A DNA stretch of 64,000 nucleotides from Nocardia spumae (GTDB lineage Bacteria > Actinomycetota > Actinomycetes > Mycobacteriales > Mycobacteriaceae), in NCBI RefSeq assembly GCF_020733635.1, contig NZ_JAJFZL010000001.1, positions 5,580,001 through 5,644,000 on the forward strand. Reading direction: 5' to 3'. Below the pieces are notes generated by a model. The model was given only the letters and a program-made list of their open reading frames with translations, was not told the DNA's origin and searched no databases. The position numbers and the translations under genes were made by a program. Positions 1 to 10,225 of this stretch are shown here, piece by piece (positions within the stretch are counted from its first letter, which is position 1; each line of letters begins with the position of its first letter).

Positions 1-2
1 AT

Positions 3-77
3 CTGGCCGACGCACTGGCCGCCATCGACACCATGCCCGACAACGAGATGCGTGCCCTGCTCGGTGAAGCCGAGTAG
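3..77 (+). CDS. C-terminal end of an upstream gene (partial)
   Basis: An open frame enters from the left edge and stops with TAG at 75-77. Only 24 residues are visible, beginning LADALAAIDTMP and ending RALLGEAE. Acidic tails of this kind are common at the ends of actinobacterial peptide-synthetase or condensation-type proteins, but the piece is too short to assign a family. It ends 34 bp before the most likely start of the cupin gene, so the two could be co-transcribed. Confidence 0.5.
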   Translation: MADALAAIDTMPDNEMRALLGEAE

Positions 78-111
78 CGCCGCCACCTCACGCAAACGAA
101 AAGGTTCTTCA

Positions 112-1002
112 TTGACCACCACGGAACAGCCCGTAGAGCGAGTGAAAGACCTGGACAGCGAGACCTTCTACCGTGACTTCGTGACACCGGGAAAGCCGGT
201 GGTCATCGAGAATCTGACGGCGGATTGGCGAGCCCTGTCCTGGAGCCCCGACTACTTCCGCGCAATCGGACAGTCCACCCGGCTCCCGATCAAGCAGGGC
301 GACGTCGCCGACGGGCGACAGGAAAGTGTGCTGCTATCCGACTATGTCGATGAGCTCGAAGCCCATGAGACGCGCGTCGGCGCCGGAGAGTCGGTGGCCA
401 GGCCCGGTTATCTGCACGACATCCCACTGTTTCGGCTCATGCCCAGCTTGATCGCCGATATCACCCCCTTCCCCGTGCATCTGCTGCCCGGCTTCTACCG
501 ATCGCGGTGGCACGACTACACCCAGCACTTCATCGGACCGACGGGCAGTATCACCCCGTTGCACTTCGACACGTTGCTGACCAACAACCTGTTCTTTCAC
601 CTGTATGGACGTAAGCGGTTCATCCTCGTCCCGGCGAACCAGAGACACCTGTGCTATCCGCGGGACTGGCGATGGACGCGCTTCGATCCGACGGCACCGG
701 ACTTCGACGAATTTCCGCTGGCACGGCAAGCCACGCCGCTCGTTGTCGACTTGGAACCCGGCGATGTGCTCTTCATGCCGGCGGGCACTCTGCATCACGT
801 TACGAACCTGAGTATCGCGATGTCGTTCAATATCGACTGGCACACCGTGGACAGCGCTCGGCACGGGACAGCGAGCGTGCTGCACGGGGCACCTTGGAAG
901 AACGCCTACTACAACCTGCTTTCCTACTCGGGCTTGCGCTTCGGGGTGCCCGAGAGACTTGTGTTCAGGCTGTACAAGTCATATCTCACCTACATCAGCT
1001 GA
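112..1002 (+). CDS. Cupin-like JmjC-type Fe(II)/2-oxoglutarate oxygenase
   Basis: This is a protein of about 296 residues of the cupin_8/JmjC family, which covers non-haem Fe(II), 2-oxoglutarate-dependent hydroxylases acting on proteins or carrier-bound metabolites. The metal site is visible as the HFD pair (TPLHFD) followed by a distal histidine in PAGTLHHV; between them lies the family's FILVPANQ strand. A substrate-side motif with W and P precedes it (PGKPVVIENLTADW). The TTG at 112 is chosen because AAAGG lies 8-12 bp before it; an ATG at 52 would overlap the upstream gene by 26 bp, and a GTG occurs at 142. Such genes next to carrier-protein genes often tailor natural products, but the upstream gene is cut off, so the substrate is unknown. 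Confidence 0.75.
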   Translation: MTTTEQPVERVKDLDSETFYRDFVTPGKPVVIENLTADWRALSWSPDYFRAIGQSTRLPIKQGDVADGRQESVLLSDYVDELEAHETRVGAGESVARPGYLHDIPLFRLMPSLIADITPFPVHLLPGFYRSRWHDYTQHFIGPTGSITPLHFDTLLTNNLFFHLYGRKRFILVPANQRHLCYPRDWRWTRFDPTAPDFDEFPLARQATPLVVDLEPGDVLFMPAGTLHHVTNLSIAMSFNIDWHTVDSARHGTASVLHGAPWKNAYYNLLSYSGLRFGVPERLVFRLYKSYLTYIS

Positions 1003-1232
1003 CAGGTCGCGCGCGGTCACCACGGCCTCGCCGTCGCCCGGTCGTGACGGCGGGGTCACCCGCACACTCGTCACCTGCTCGCCCTGCGAAGATCTTCCAG
1101 CGCACGGTGTCCGATATCTCGGTACGGCCGCAGCTCGCGGATCTCGGGATTTCGGCAGCCGGTGTACTCGCGTTGGAGCGATGCGGCCGAGGCAGACGGC
1201 CCGGACGGTCATGTCGAACAGACGGGAAAGAA
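1003..1232. other. Intergenic stretch without recognisable gene
   Basis: Between the cupin gene and the tRNA terminator only short frames typical of GC-rich DNA occur on both strands. I see no coding similarity, repeats or strong promoter here. Confidence 0.5.
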
Positions 1233-1266
1233 GTGTGGCCCGGAACCTGATGGTTCCGGGCCACAC
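1233..1266 (-). terminator. Rho-independent terminator of the initiator tRNA
   Basis: A perfect 15-bp stem (1233-1247 pairing with 1252-1266, starting GTGTGGCCCGG) with a 4-nt loop lies just 3' of the tRNA on the minus strand. Read on that strand the stem is followed by a pyrimidine-rich TTCTTTCCC. Its position 8 bp beyond the mature tRNA end makes it the tRNA terminator. Confidence 0.85.
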
Positions 1267-1273
1267 TCCCTAG

Positions 1274-1347
1274 TAGCGGGGACAGGATTTGAACCTGCGA
1301 CCTCTGGGTTATGAGCCCAGCGAGCTACCGAGCTGCTCCACCCCGCG
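1274..1347 (-). tRNA. Initiator tRNA-fMet (CAT)
   Basis: On the minus strand a complete cloverleaf can be folded: acceptor CGCGGGG pairing with CCCCGC, anticodon arm CTGGG-CTCATAA-CCCAG with anticodon CAT, and T arm with GGTTCGAATCC. Two initiator hallmarks are present: an unpaired first acceptor position (C1 opposite T72) and the GGG/CCC run in the anticodon stem. The 3' CCA is not encoded; the genome reads CTA after the discriminator A. Confidence 0.95.
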
Positions 1348-2461
<1,114 letters not shown>

Positions 2462-2517
2462 GCCCGGCAGTAGCGCTTCGCCGCCGGCCGGCAGGTCCAC
2501 GCGAACCACTGCGACTC

Positions 2518-2569
2518 GAACGAGATTCGGCGCCGCCATCCGATCGGATGGCGGCGCCGAATCTCGTTC
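2518..2569. terminator. Bidirectional terminator: perfect 52-bp palindrome
   Basis: Bases 2518-2541 are the exact reverse complement of 2546-2569, and the central GATC is itself palindromic. It sits between the converging rpf and UPF0182 genes, 57 bp after the rpf stop and 66 bp from the UPF0182 stop. There is no U-run, so termination would rest on stem strength. Confidence 0.8.
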
Positions 2570-2635
2570 TACGGCAGGGTGTCCGTTACCGCGGCGGTGG
2601 TCCGGGCAGCCGGCCGGATACCCGGACCATCACCG

Positions 2636-5600
2636 CTATCCGCCGGCCTTGTTGTAGTCGTCGATGGCCTTCTGCAGACCCTCGAGCGACTTGCCCAGCT
2701 GGCCGAGATCGCCGGACTTCTGCGCGTCCTCGACACTCTTCAACGCATCGTTGAGCTCCTTGACCGCCGCGTCCTTACCGGCCGAACCGGTTGCCGGGGG
2801 CGGGGTCGACGGCGGTGCGGTGCCCGTATTCGACGGCGGTGGCGATGTACTGCTCTGCTGGCCGGGTGGGTTGATCGCCGCCTGGCCCGGCTGCTGTGTC
2901 GTCGCCGCGCCCAATCCGTCCTGCACATCGTTGAGCGCGTCACCCAGCGTGGATTGATAGCCGACCTTGTCGCCGTAGGACGCGAGCACCTTCACCAATT
3001 GCGGGAACGATGCCGTGGTCGGACCGCTGTTGCGTTCCAGATACCAGGGTTCGACATACAGGATCCCGCCTTCACCTATCGGCAGGGTCAGCAGATTTCC
3101 GTATTTGATCTTGTTGGTATTCCCACCTGTCAGCAATGTCCGGTCATTGGAGACTCGGGCATCGGTGGTCATCGACGTCTGGACCTGTTGCGGACCCGGT
3201 GTCTGCGAATCCGTCGGCAACTTCAGCACCGTGAACTTGCCGTAGTTCTCCGGATCGGCGGCCACCTGGATGTATGCGGCCAGGAACTGCCGCTTGAAGC
3301 CGACCATCGCACTGGTCAGATTGAATTGCGGCTTACCGGTTTTCGGATCACCGATCAGCACGTAGTACGGCGGCTGATGCGCGTTGGTCGGGGTGTCCGA
3401 CGTCGGATCGTTGGGCACCGACCAGAACGCGTTGTTGGTGAAGAACTCCCGCGGATCGTTGACGTGGTACCGCGCCAGCATCTCGCGCTGCACCTTGAAC
3501 AGGTCCTCCGGATACCGGAAGTGTGCCCGCAACTCCGGTGAGATCTCGCTCTGCGGTTTCACCGAATTCGGGAACACCCCGCGCCAGGCGTTGAGCACCG
3601 GATCGGTCGGATCCACGTCGTAGAGGTTGACCGTGCCGTCGTAGGCGTCGACGGTCGCCTTCACCGAATTGCGGATGTAGCTGACTTCCTTGCGGGGCAG
3701 CGTACGACCGGTGTTCTGGTCGATGCTGTCCTCGACCACGCCCTCCAGCGAGGTGCGCTGCGCGTAGGGGAAGTTGTCCAGCGTGGTGTAGGCGTCGACG
3801 ATCCACTGGATGCGGCCGTTGACCACTGCCGGATACACGTCGCCGTCGGTGGTCAGCCACGGCGCCACCTGCTGCACACGGCTGCGGGGATCGCGGTTGT
3901 AGATGATCTTGGAGTCCGAGCCGATAGCGCCGGAGAACAGGATGTTGCGCTCGGCGTACTTGGCGGCGAAGGCGAGCCGGTTGAACCAGTTGCCGATCGG
4001 GACACCACCCTGGCCGGTATAGGTGTACTGCTCGGTGCCGGTGTCGTATTCACGCGGCGGCTGGTTGTTACCGCCCACGATCGCGTAGTCGGCATCGGAT
4101 TTGGAGATCATCTCGCCGTAGTAGATACGCGGCTGATCGACCGGGATGGCCTGCTTGTCCTTGGGCGTGAACAGATCGCTGACCGTCGACTTGTCGCCGA
4201 CGTTGAACACCGGATATCCGTAACCGCCGCTGGAACTGCTCGTCCCTGCCCCGGTGGCGGCCTGCTGGGTCTCCTTCGGCGGCGCCACGTTCACGCGGTT
4301 GGCCGGCGAGGCGACGAAGCCGTCGCCGTGGGTGTAGACGGTGTGTTTGTTGATCCAGTCGGTCTGGTTACCGGACAGGTTCTGCGGCACCAGTTCTCGC
4401 GCGGCGACGATGTAGTCCTGCTTCTCGCCGTTGATGGTGTAGCGGTCGATGTCCAGAGGATCCGGGAAGCCGTAGAAGTTCTGCAGCTGCTGACGCTGGA
4501 TGAACGTCTGGGTCAGCAGATTCGGATCGAGCAGGCGGATATTGCCGATGGTCTGCTGATCGGCCGGGATCGAACCCGGGTCCTTGGTCTGCGAACCCTT
4601 GTAGTCGACATAGGACACCTTGTCGTCGGTGAGCCCGTACGCCTGCCGGGTCGCGGCGATATTGCGCTGGATATAGGTCGCTTCCTTGGTCGCCGCGTTC
4701 GGGCGCACCTCGAACTGCTCGACCACCAGCGGCCACACCGCACCCACCAGAATCGACGACAGCAGCAGCAGCGCGGCCGCCATCGCCGGCACCCGCAGAT
4801 CACGCAGCACCACACCGGCGAAGAAGGCGACGGCGCAGATGATCGCGATCGACATCAGGATCAGCTTGGCCGGCAGCACCGCGTTGATATCGGTGTAGGA
4901 GCCACCGGTGAAGGTGGGCTCCTTGCGAGTGCTCGACAGCAACGAGTACCGGTCGAACCAGTAGGCGATCGCCTTGAGCACCACGAAGGTACCCGCGATG
5001 ACGGCCAGCTGGATGCGGGCCGGGCGGGTCAGGGTGCCCTCGCGCCCGGACAGCCGCAACCCGCCGAAGATGTAGTGGGTCACCAGGTTCGCGAAGAACG
5101 CGATCACCACCGCCACGAACAGCCAGTTCAGCAGCAGCTTGTAGAACGGCAGATCGAAGGCGTAGAAACCCACGTCGATGTGGAACTGCGGATCCTTGAT
5201 CCCGAACGATCCACCGTGCAGGAACAGCTGCACCGTCACCCAGCTCGACTGCGCGACCAGACCCGACAGCAGACCGACCAGCACCGGAATCCCGATGCCG
5301 AACAATCGCAGCCGGCCCATCACCGTGGTGCGATACCGCGCGATCGGATCGCTGGGTCCCGAGACCGGAACGAAGACCGGCCGGGTGCGGTAGGCGGCGA
5401 GCAGTGCGAGCCAGATGACCAGGCCGACCACGACCGCCACCACCAGGAACAACAGCAGGCGGGTGACCAGCACCGTGGTGAACACTTGACGGAATCCGAC
5501 CTCGCCGAACCACAGCCAATTGGTGTACGCGTCGGTCAACCGCGGGCCGACCAGCAGTAACGCCGCAATGACGAGCGCGGTGATCAGCAATATCCGGCTG

Positions 5601-5644
5601 CGTCGAGACAGCGAAGGTAAGCCTGTCGGGGGGCGCATGCCCAC
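2636..5644 (-). CDS. UPF0182 family large membrane protein
   Basis: A 1002-residue member of the UPF0182 (COG1615) family, whose function is unknown. About seven transmembrane segments occupy residues 15-320 (for example LLITALVIAALLLVG and LLLFLVVAVVVGLVIW). A large, probably extracytoplasmic domain follows to about residue 890, with the family's conserved tracts such as YIQRNI and YGEMI. The tail is a Pro/Ser/Thr linker and a short charged helix. Length agrees with the family. It matches the Rv3193c position of the mycobacterial gene order. The start MGMRPPTG is preceded by a 200-bp divergent promoter region shared with the PPA1309 gene. Confidence 0.9.
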   Translation of the reverse strand: MGMRPPTGLPSLSRRSRILLITALVIAALLLVGPRLTDAYTNWLWFGEVGFRQVFTTVLVTRLLLFLVVAVVVGLVIWLALLAAYRTRPVFVPVSGPSDPIARYRTTVMGRLRLFGIGIPVLVGLLSGLVAQSSWVTVQLFLHGGSFGIKDPQFHIDVGFYAFDLPFYKLLLNWLFVAVVIAFFANLVTHYIFGGLRLSGREGTLTRPARIQLAVIAGTFVVLKAIAYWFDRYSLLSSTRKEPTFTGGSYTDINAVLPAKLILMSIAIICAVAFFAGVVLRDLRVPAMAAALLLLSSILVGAVWPLVVEQFEVRPNAATKEATYIQRNIAATRQAYGLTDDKVSYVDYKGSQTKDPGSIPADQQTIGNIRLLDPNLLTQTFIQRQQLQNFYGFPDPLDIDRYTINGEKQDYIVAARELVPQNLSGNQTDWINKHTVYTHGDGFVASPANRVNVAPPKETQQAATGAGTSSSSGGYGYPVFNVGDKSTVSDLFTPKDKQAIPVDQPRIYYGEMISKSDADYAIVGGNNQPPREYDTGTEQYTYTGQGGVPIGNWFNRLAFAAKYAERNILFSGAIGSDSKIIYNRDPRSRVQQVAPWLTTDGDVYPAVVNGRIQWIVDAYTTLDNFPYAQRTSLEGVVEDSIDQNTGRTLPRKEVSYIRNSVKATVDAYDGTVNLYDVDPTDPVLNAWRGVFPNSVKPQSEISPELRAHFRYPEDLFKVQREMLARYHVNDPREFFTNNAFWSVPNDPTSDTPTNAHQPPYYVLIGDPKTGKPQFNLTSAMVGFKRQFLAAYIQVAADPENYGKFTVLKLPTDSQTPGPQQVQTSMTTDARVSNDRTLLTGGNTNKIKYGNLLTLPIGEGGILYVEPWYLERNSGPTTASFPQLVKVLASYGDKVGYQSTLGDALNDVQDGLGAATTQQPGQAAINPPGQQSSTSPPPSNTGTAPPSTPPPATGSAGKDAAVKELNDALKSVEDAQKSGDLGQLGKSLEGLQKAIDDYNKAGG

Positions 5645-5847
5645 GATGCCACTCTCCCAGGTCCGGCGGCGTACCGAAGCGAATATCGACCGGTACGCCG
5701 CAGTCCGATGATGCGTATGGTCCCTGCGGACCGTCTCTCGCGCCCCACTCTACGTAAAACGGGTCGGATTGGATCGCGATGGTTCCGGTATGCCGCGCCC
5801 GGCGCACCGGCGCCGCGGTATCGCGGTGGCGACGTACAGTGTCGGCC

Positions 5848-6435
5848 GTGACCCTGGACAACCCCTCCTCCGCCCTCTATCGCTGTATCCGCGACGTGGC
5901 CGAGTACGCCGACTCCGAGGGCTGGGATCAGCCGCCGCAGTTGTTCGCGCTGGTGCCCACCGCCGATCTGGTGGCCGCCGAGCCGACCCTCGAGGAACAG
6001 CTCGACGACGGGGCGGCGTTGACTCCCATTGCCCAGGAGGCGCTTCCCGACGATCTGACCGGCGATTCGATGGCGCTCGACGAGTTCCTCGCCACCACGA
6101 GCTGGCCGCCCGCGGTCCACGGCGTGGTGCTGGTCCAGCAGATCGTGGTGCTGCCGCCCACCGCCGAGCAGACCCTCGACGAGGCGATCGCCCCGCTGCT
6201 GGCCGATCGCGATGCCGCCGACCAGGCCGGGCGCGACGCCGCGCAGACCCATCCCGAGCGGCGCGACGCGCGGCTGTATGCCGGTGTGCTGCGCGAGGGA
6301 GTCTCGTTGTGCCTGTTGCAGTTACGGCCCGAGGAGGACGACGCGTTCCCGGATCTGGATCTGCGCACCGCGCCCAACCTGGCCCCCAACCTGGTCGAGG
6401 CGCTGCGCCACACCCTCGAGAACGAGCCGGACTAG
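5848..6435 (+). CDS. PPA1309 family protein
   Basis: A cytosolic protein of 195 residues of the PPA1309 family, conserved in actinobacteria and without a known function. It is acidic, has no membrane segment or signal, and contains family tracts such as LAATTSWPPAVHGVV-like sequence in the middle and LRPEEDD near the end. The GTG at 5848 begins the conserved reading VTLDNPSSALYRC; earlier starts add an Arg-rich stretch unlike the family. Its stop overlaps the stop of the converging protease gene by four bases. Confidence 0.8.
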   Translation: MTLDNPSSALYRCIRDVAEYADSEGWDQPPQLFALVPTADLVAAEPTLEEQLDDGAALTPIAQEALPDDLTGDSMALDEFLATTSWPPAVHGVVLVQQIVVLPPTAEQTLDEAIAPLLADRDAADQAGRDAAQTHPERRDARLYAGVLREGVSLCLLQLRPEEDDAFPDLDLRTAPNLAPNLVEALRHTLENEPD

Positions 6436-7457
6436 CCGCAGCTCGGTGCCGGCCGGCCGGCGTTGACGTCGTCGAGTGACTGGACAGCGCCGGCCAGGGT
6501 GTCGACCTTGACCAGCTTCAGCCCGTCCGGGGTGCGCTGGCGGGCCTCGTTGCAGTTGTCGGCGGGGACCAGGAAGGTCTCCGCACCGGCATCGCGGGCG
6601 GCGATCATCTTGTACTGGATGCCGCCGATCGGACCGACCTTGCCCTGGGGATCGATGGTGCCGGTGCCGGCGACGAAGCGCCCGCCGTTGAGTTCACCGG
6701 GGCTGAGCTTGTCGACCAGGGCCAGACTGAACATCAGACCGGCGGACGGGCCACCGATGTCGGCGAGGTTGAAGTCGACCTGCAGCGGCCCGGCCGGAAC
6801 TTCCTCCGGGGTGATGCCGAGATAGCCCTTACTCGAATCATCCGGTCGCGCGGCGAGTTTCACCTCGACGGTCTGCTCCGCGCCCTCGCGGCGGATCACC
6901 AGCGCGACGGTGGTCCCCGGTGCGGCGCCCTGCACCGCCTCGACGACGTCCTTGGACGTGGTGATCGGCTTGCCGTTCACGCTCATCAGTTCGTCGCCCT
7001 TGCGCAGCGCCTCTTTGGCGGGACCGTTGTCGGCGACCGTGCGCACCTGCACCTTGGTCGGGTACTTCAGGAAGTTCAGCGCCGCGAGTTCGGCGTTGTC
7101 CTCGGACTCCTTGAAATCGGCCTGGTTCGACTCGTCGACCTTCTCGCGCGGCACGCCCGGCGGGTAGACCTCCGCCCGCGGCACCAGGCCGTAGCGGCCG
7201 TCCACCCACAGGCCCAGCGCCTCGAAGATATTCAGCCCGTCGCGAACGGACACGGTCGTCATGTTCAGATGTCCCGAGGTCGGATCCAGCTGTGCGCCCT
7301 GCACCGCGACGACCGCTTTTCCTTCGACCTCACCGAGGGTATTGAAGGTGGGACCAGGGCCGAGAGCGACGAACGGCACCGTCACCGCGCTGCCCACCAC
7401 ACCGAGGACGAGCACTGGCACCAAGGCCGCTATCAAGGTGATGATCCGACGATTCAC
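6432..7457 (-). CDS. PDZ and Lon-type (S16) membrane-anchored serine protease, YlbL family
   Basis: A 341-residue protein with one N-terminal membrane anchor (residues 5-28, IITLIAALVPVLVLGVVGS), a PDZ domain around 120-210 (AKEALRKGDELMSVNGKPI) and a Lon-type S16 protease domain at the C terminus. The catalytic serine is visible in GGPSAGLMFSLAL and the lysine in IQYKMIAA. YlbL-type proteases act outside the membrane in protein quality control. The GTG at 7457 gives the proper anchor; the longer frame is an Arg-rich artefact. It diverges from the DUF2342 gene with only about 50 bp between starts, and matches the Rv3194c position. Confidence 0.9.
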   Translation of the reverse strand: MNRRIITLIAALVPVLVLGVVGSAVTVPFVALGPGPTFNTLGEVEGKAVVAVQGAQLDPTSGHLNMTTVSVRDGLNIFEALGLWVDGRYGLVPRAEVYPPGVPREKVDESNQADFKESEDNAELAALNFLKYPTKVQVRTVADNGPAKEALRKGDELMSVNGKPITTSKDVVEAVQGAAPGTTVALVIRREGAEQTVEVKLAARPDDSSKGYLGITPEEVPAGPLQVDFNLADIGGPSAGLMFSLALVDKLSPGELNGGRFVAGTGTIDPQGKVGPIGGIQYKMIAARDAGAETFLVPADNCNEARQRTPDGLKLVKVDTLAGAVQSLDDVNAGRPAPSCG

Positions 7458-7507
7458 CCGGCCCACAGTAGCGGCTCCGTGATCTCCATCCGCGTAGCCT
7501 TGGGGGC

Positions 7508-8980
7508 ATGAGCGACGTGCCCTTCGGATTCTCGAACCGCGACGACGATCCCGACCGCGACAAGCGTGATGATCAGTCCGGTTCCGGAGCGAACAACCCC
7601 TTCGCCTTCGGCATGGGATCCGCGGGTGCGGGCGGATTCGATCCCAGCGCATTCGGACAGATGCTGACCTCGCTGGGTCAGATGTTCTCGACCATGGGCC
7701 AGCCCGGCACCCAGTCCAGCCCGGTCAACTACGACGTCGCCAAGCGATTGGCCCGCCAGCAGCTCGGTGCCACGGTCTCCCCGATCACCGACGGCGCCCA
7801 GCGCGCGGTCAGCGATGCCGCCCATCTCGCCGAGTTGTGGCTGGACGCGGCGACCACCCTGCCCGCGGGCGCGACCAAGACGGTGGCGTGGACACCCAAC
7901 GACTGGATCGAGCAGACCCTGCCGACCTGGAAGCGGCTCTGTGATCCGGTGGCCGAGCAGGTCTCGGGGATGTGGAGTTCGACGCTGCCGGAGGAGGCCA
8001 AGCAGTTCGCGGGCCCGATGCTCGGCATGTTGGGCCAGATGGGCGGATTGGCATTCGGTTCGCAGCTGGGCCAGGCTCTGGGGCAGCTCGCGCAGGAGGT
8101 GCTGACCTCCACCGATATCGGCCTGCCGCTGGGGCCGGCCGGCACCGCGGCGCTGCTGCCCAGCGCGATCAGCGAGTTCAGCAAGGGACTCGAGCTCCCC
8201 GAGAGCGAGATCATGGTCTATCTGGCCGCCCGCGAGGCCGCCCATCAGCGGTTGTTCGGGCATGTGCCGTGGCTGCGCCAGCAGGTGCTGGGCGCGGTCG
8301 AGGATTACGCCCGGGGCATCCGGATGGACTTCTCGGCGATCGAGGAGGCGGCGCAGAACATCGACCCGATGTCGCTGACCGATCCGTCGAAACTCGAGGA
8401 GTTGCTGTCCCAGGGCACCTTCGAACCGCAGACCACCCCCGAACAGAAGGCCGCACTGGAACGGCTCGAGACCCTGCTCGCGCTCATCGAGGGCTGGGTG
8501 CAGGTCGTCGTGGCCGATGCGGTGGGCGACCGACTGCCCGGCGCGGGCGCGCTCGCGGAGACGCTGCGGCGCCGGCGCGCCACCGGCGGACCCGCCGAGC
8601 AGACCTTCGCCACGCTCGTCGGCCTGGAACTGCGCCCGCGCAAACTGCGTGAGGCGGCCACGCTGTGGCAGCGGCTGACCACCGGGGCCGGGATGTCGGC
8701 ACGCGACGCGGTGTGGGCACATCCCGATCTGCTGCCCGGTTCCGACGACCTCGACAACCCGGGCCGGTTCATCGACGGCGTGATCGGCGGGGGTGCGAAC
8801 GTATTCGACGATCCGCTGGCACAGCTGGCCGAGACCGAGGCACGCGAGCGTCGCGAAGGCGCCGCCGCGCAGCAGGAGCGGCCGGGCGGCGGGGCCGGGG
8901 ATTCAGCGGGCACGGACACCGATGCCGCCACCGCCCCCGAGGATTCCGATACCGACGAACCGGGCGAGAGCGGCAAGTAG
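7508..8980 (+). CDS. Zinc-dependent metalloprotease-like protein (DUF2342)
   Basis: A 490-residue actinobacterial protein of the DUF2342 family, annotated as putative hydrolase or zinc-dependent metalloprotease. The N-terminal 60 residues are Gly/Ala/Met-rich and probably disordered. The conserved core contains the candidate metal-binding helix AAREAAHQRLFGHVPWL around residues 238-254. The last 50 residues are acidic and low in complexity. The start ATG at 7508 follows GGGGGC. Its position after the PDZ protease matches Rv3195. The substrate is unknown. Confidence 0.82.
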   Translation: MSDVPFGFSNRDDDPDRDKRDDQSGSGANNPFAFGMGSAGAGGFDPSAFGQMLTSLGQMFSTMGQPGTQSSPVNYDVAKRLARQQLGATVSPITDGAQRAVSDAAHLAELWLDAATTLPAGATKTVAWTPNDWIEQTLPTWKRLCDPVAEQVSGMWSSTLPEEAKQFAGPMLGMLGQMGGLAFGSQLGQALGQLAQEVLTSTDIGLPLGPAGTAALLPSAISEFSKGLELPESEIMVYLAAREAAHQRLFGHVPWLRQQVLGAVEDYARGIRMDFSAIEEAAQNIDPMSLTDPSKLEELLSQGTFEPQTTPEQKAALERLETLLALIEGWVQVVVADAVGDRLPGAGALAETLRRRRATGGPAEQTFATLVGLELRPRKLREAATLWQRLTTGAGMSARDAVWAHPDLLPGSDDLDNPGRFIDGVIGGGANVFDDPLAQLAETEARERREGAAAQQERPGGGAGDSAGTDTDAATAPEDSDTDEPGESGK

Positions 8981-9008
8981 CGGCGGCACGCCCGGGTAGC
9001 GGGCGGAG

Positions 9009-9989
9009 TCAGCCCAGCCGTGCCTCCGCGGTCGCGTAGCCGAACAGCTTGCGGCCCTTGGACAGCGCGTCCACGACCACGGTCACCATCCGCCGGCGTG
9101 AGCTCAGCCACCCGACCTGGCCGCCGAATCGGATCGGCGCCGGGGCATCGGGGCCGACCGGAAGGTAGTGCATCCTCGGCGCGTACTGCACCCGCAGCTT
9201 GGTCAGCGCGGTCGGATCGCCGAGCCAGCGGCCGAGATATCCGGAGATCAGGCCGAACGTGAGCATTCCCGGGACCGCCGTCGCATGTCCGGGCGCGCCC
9301 GCGCTCGAATCGACGGCACCGGCGTGGCGCATGACATCGGCGGCCGCGATCGTGACGGTGGCGTCCGGCAGGTCGGCGCCGACGGCGAGCGGCCCGAGGT
9401 CGACGATCGGTCGCGGCAGGGCCGAGGTGATCCGATCGCGCCGGTCGGTGCGCAGCCGGCGCCGGACCGGCACGCGCTCGAGATCCTGCGGTTGCCGGGG
9501 CAGGCCCGGTTGCCCGCAGCCGACCGGCCGGGTGTGCACGAGCAGCGTCGAGGATCCGGTGGTGGTCACCTGGCCGTCGTGATCACGCAGCACGGTGGTC
9601 ACCGAGACGACGTCGTAATCGCGGTAGTGACGGAAGGATTCGAAGTCGACTTCACATCCGATCCGGTCACCGGCCAGCAGCGGCCGCGCGATCTCGAGGG
9701 TGCGGTCGGCGTGCACGACCCGGCCGCTGTGAAAGCCCGGGACCAGTGCGTCGAGGATCCGCTCCTCGGCCCGCATCCAGATCGTCGTGGCGAAGGTCGG
9801 CGGCGCCACCAGTGCCGCGAAACCGCGTGCGGCCGCGGCGCGTTCATCACAGTGGATGGGGTCGTCGGCGCCGACCGCCCGGGCGTAGTCGCGCATCACG
9901 TCCGCGACGATCGCGTATTCACTGCGGGAACGAAACCGATGTTCGCCGTGCAGGGGCGCCACCGGCACCTCGGGCGACGCACTGACCAT
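9009..9989 (-). CDS. MaoC-like (3R)-hydroxyacyl dehydratase, HadAB-type tandem hot-dog protein
   Basis: A 326-residue protein with two tandem hot-dog regions. The N-terminal half has the FAS1 dehydratase-region look of HadA (YARAVGADDPIHCDERAA, then VAPPTFATTIW); the C-terminal half resembles a MaoC partner (HATAVPGMLTFGLISGYLG). Such proteins dehydrate 3-hydroxyacyl thioesters in fatty-acid or lipid pathways. The second half lacks an obvious intact MaoC catalytic D-H pair, with DVMRHAGAVD in its place, so activity may rest on the N-terminal half. The ATG at 9989 follows GAAGGAGC. It is an insertion relative to the mycobacterial order. Confidence 0.7.
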   Translation of the reverse strand: MVSASPEVPVAPLHGEHRFRSRSEYAIVADVMRDYARAVGADDPIHCDERAAAARGFAALVAPPTFATTIWMRAEERILDALVPGFHSGRVVHADRTLEIARPLLAGDRIGCEVDFESFRHYRDYDVVSVTTVLRDHDGQVTTTGSSTLLVHTRPVGCGQPGLPRQPQDLERVPVRRRLRTDRRDRITSALPRPIVDLGPLAVGADLPDATVTIAAADVMRHAGAVDSSAGAPGHATAVPGMLTFGLISGYLGRWLGDPTALTKLRVQYAPRMHYLPVGPDAPAPIRFGGQVGWLSSRRRMVTVVVDALSKGRKLFGYATAEARLG

Positions 9990-10148
9990 ATTGCTCCTTC
10001 GAACGACACGAATCGCCACGATTGTCGGCCGAAGGGCATCGGCCGTTAGCACTCCCGGCTCCGGTCTGGAGAATTCACGGCGAGTCGGCGGGGGATTTTG
10101 TGAAACCGCGCGCACACCGCGGCCGCCGCGGCGGCGAGCCGCCGCCCC

Positions 10149-10175
10149 TGTGGAGAACGCCGAACCTGTGGATAA
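10149..10175. other. Pair of DnaA-box-like nonamers
   Basis: TGTGGATAA at 10167-10175 is the exact reverse complement of the strong DnaA box TTATCCACA, and TGTGGAGAA at 10149-10157 differs by one base. They lie 18 bp apart in the divergent promoter region upstream of the TOMM-like gene. Two nonamers can occur by chance, so a regulatory role is only a possibility. Confidence 0.3.
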
Positions 10176-10225
10176 CCAGCGGTTCTACGAGCGGAGCACA
10201 CCCGGCCGCCGGTCATACTCGGCCC

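Noticed and set aside
10149-10175. A replication origin suggested by two DnaA-like boxes
   Set aside because: Only two nonamers occur, with no AT-rich unwinding region and none of the usual origin genes, so an origin is unlikely.
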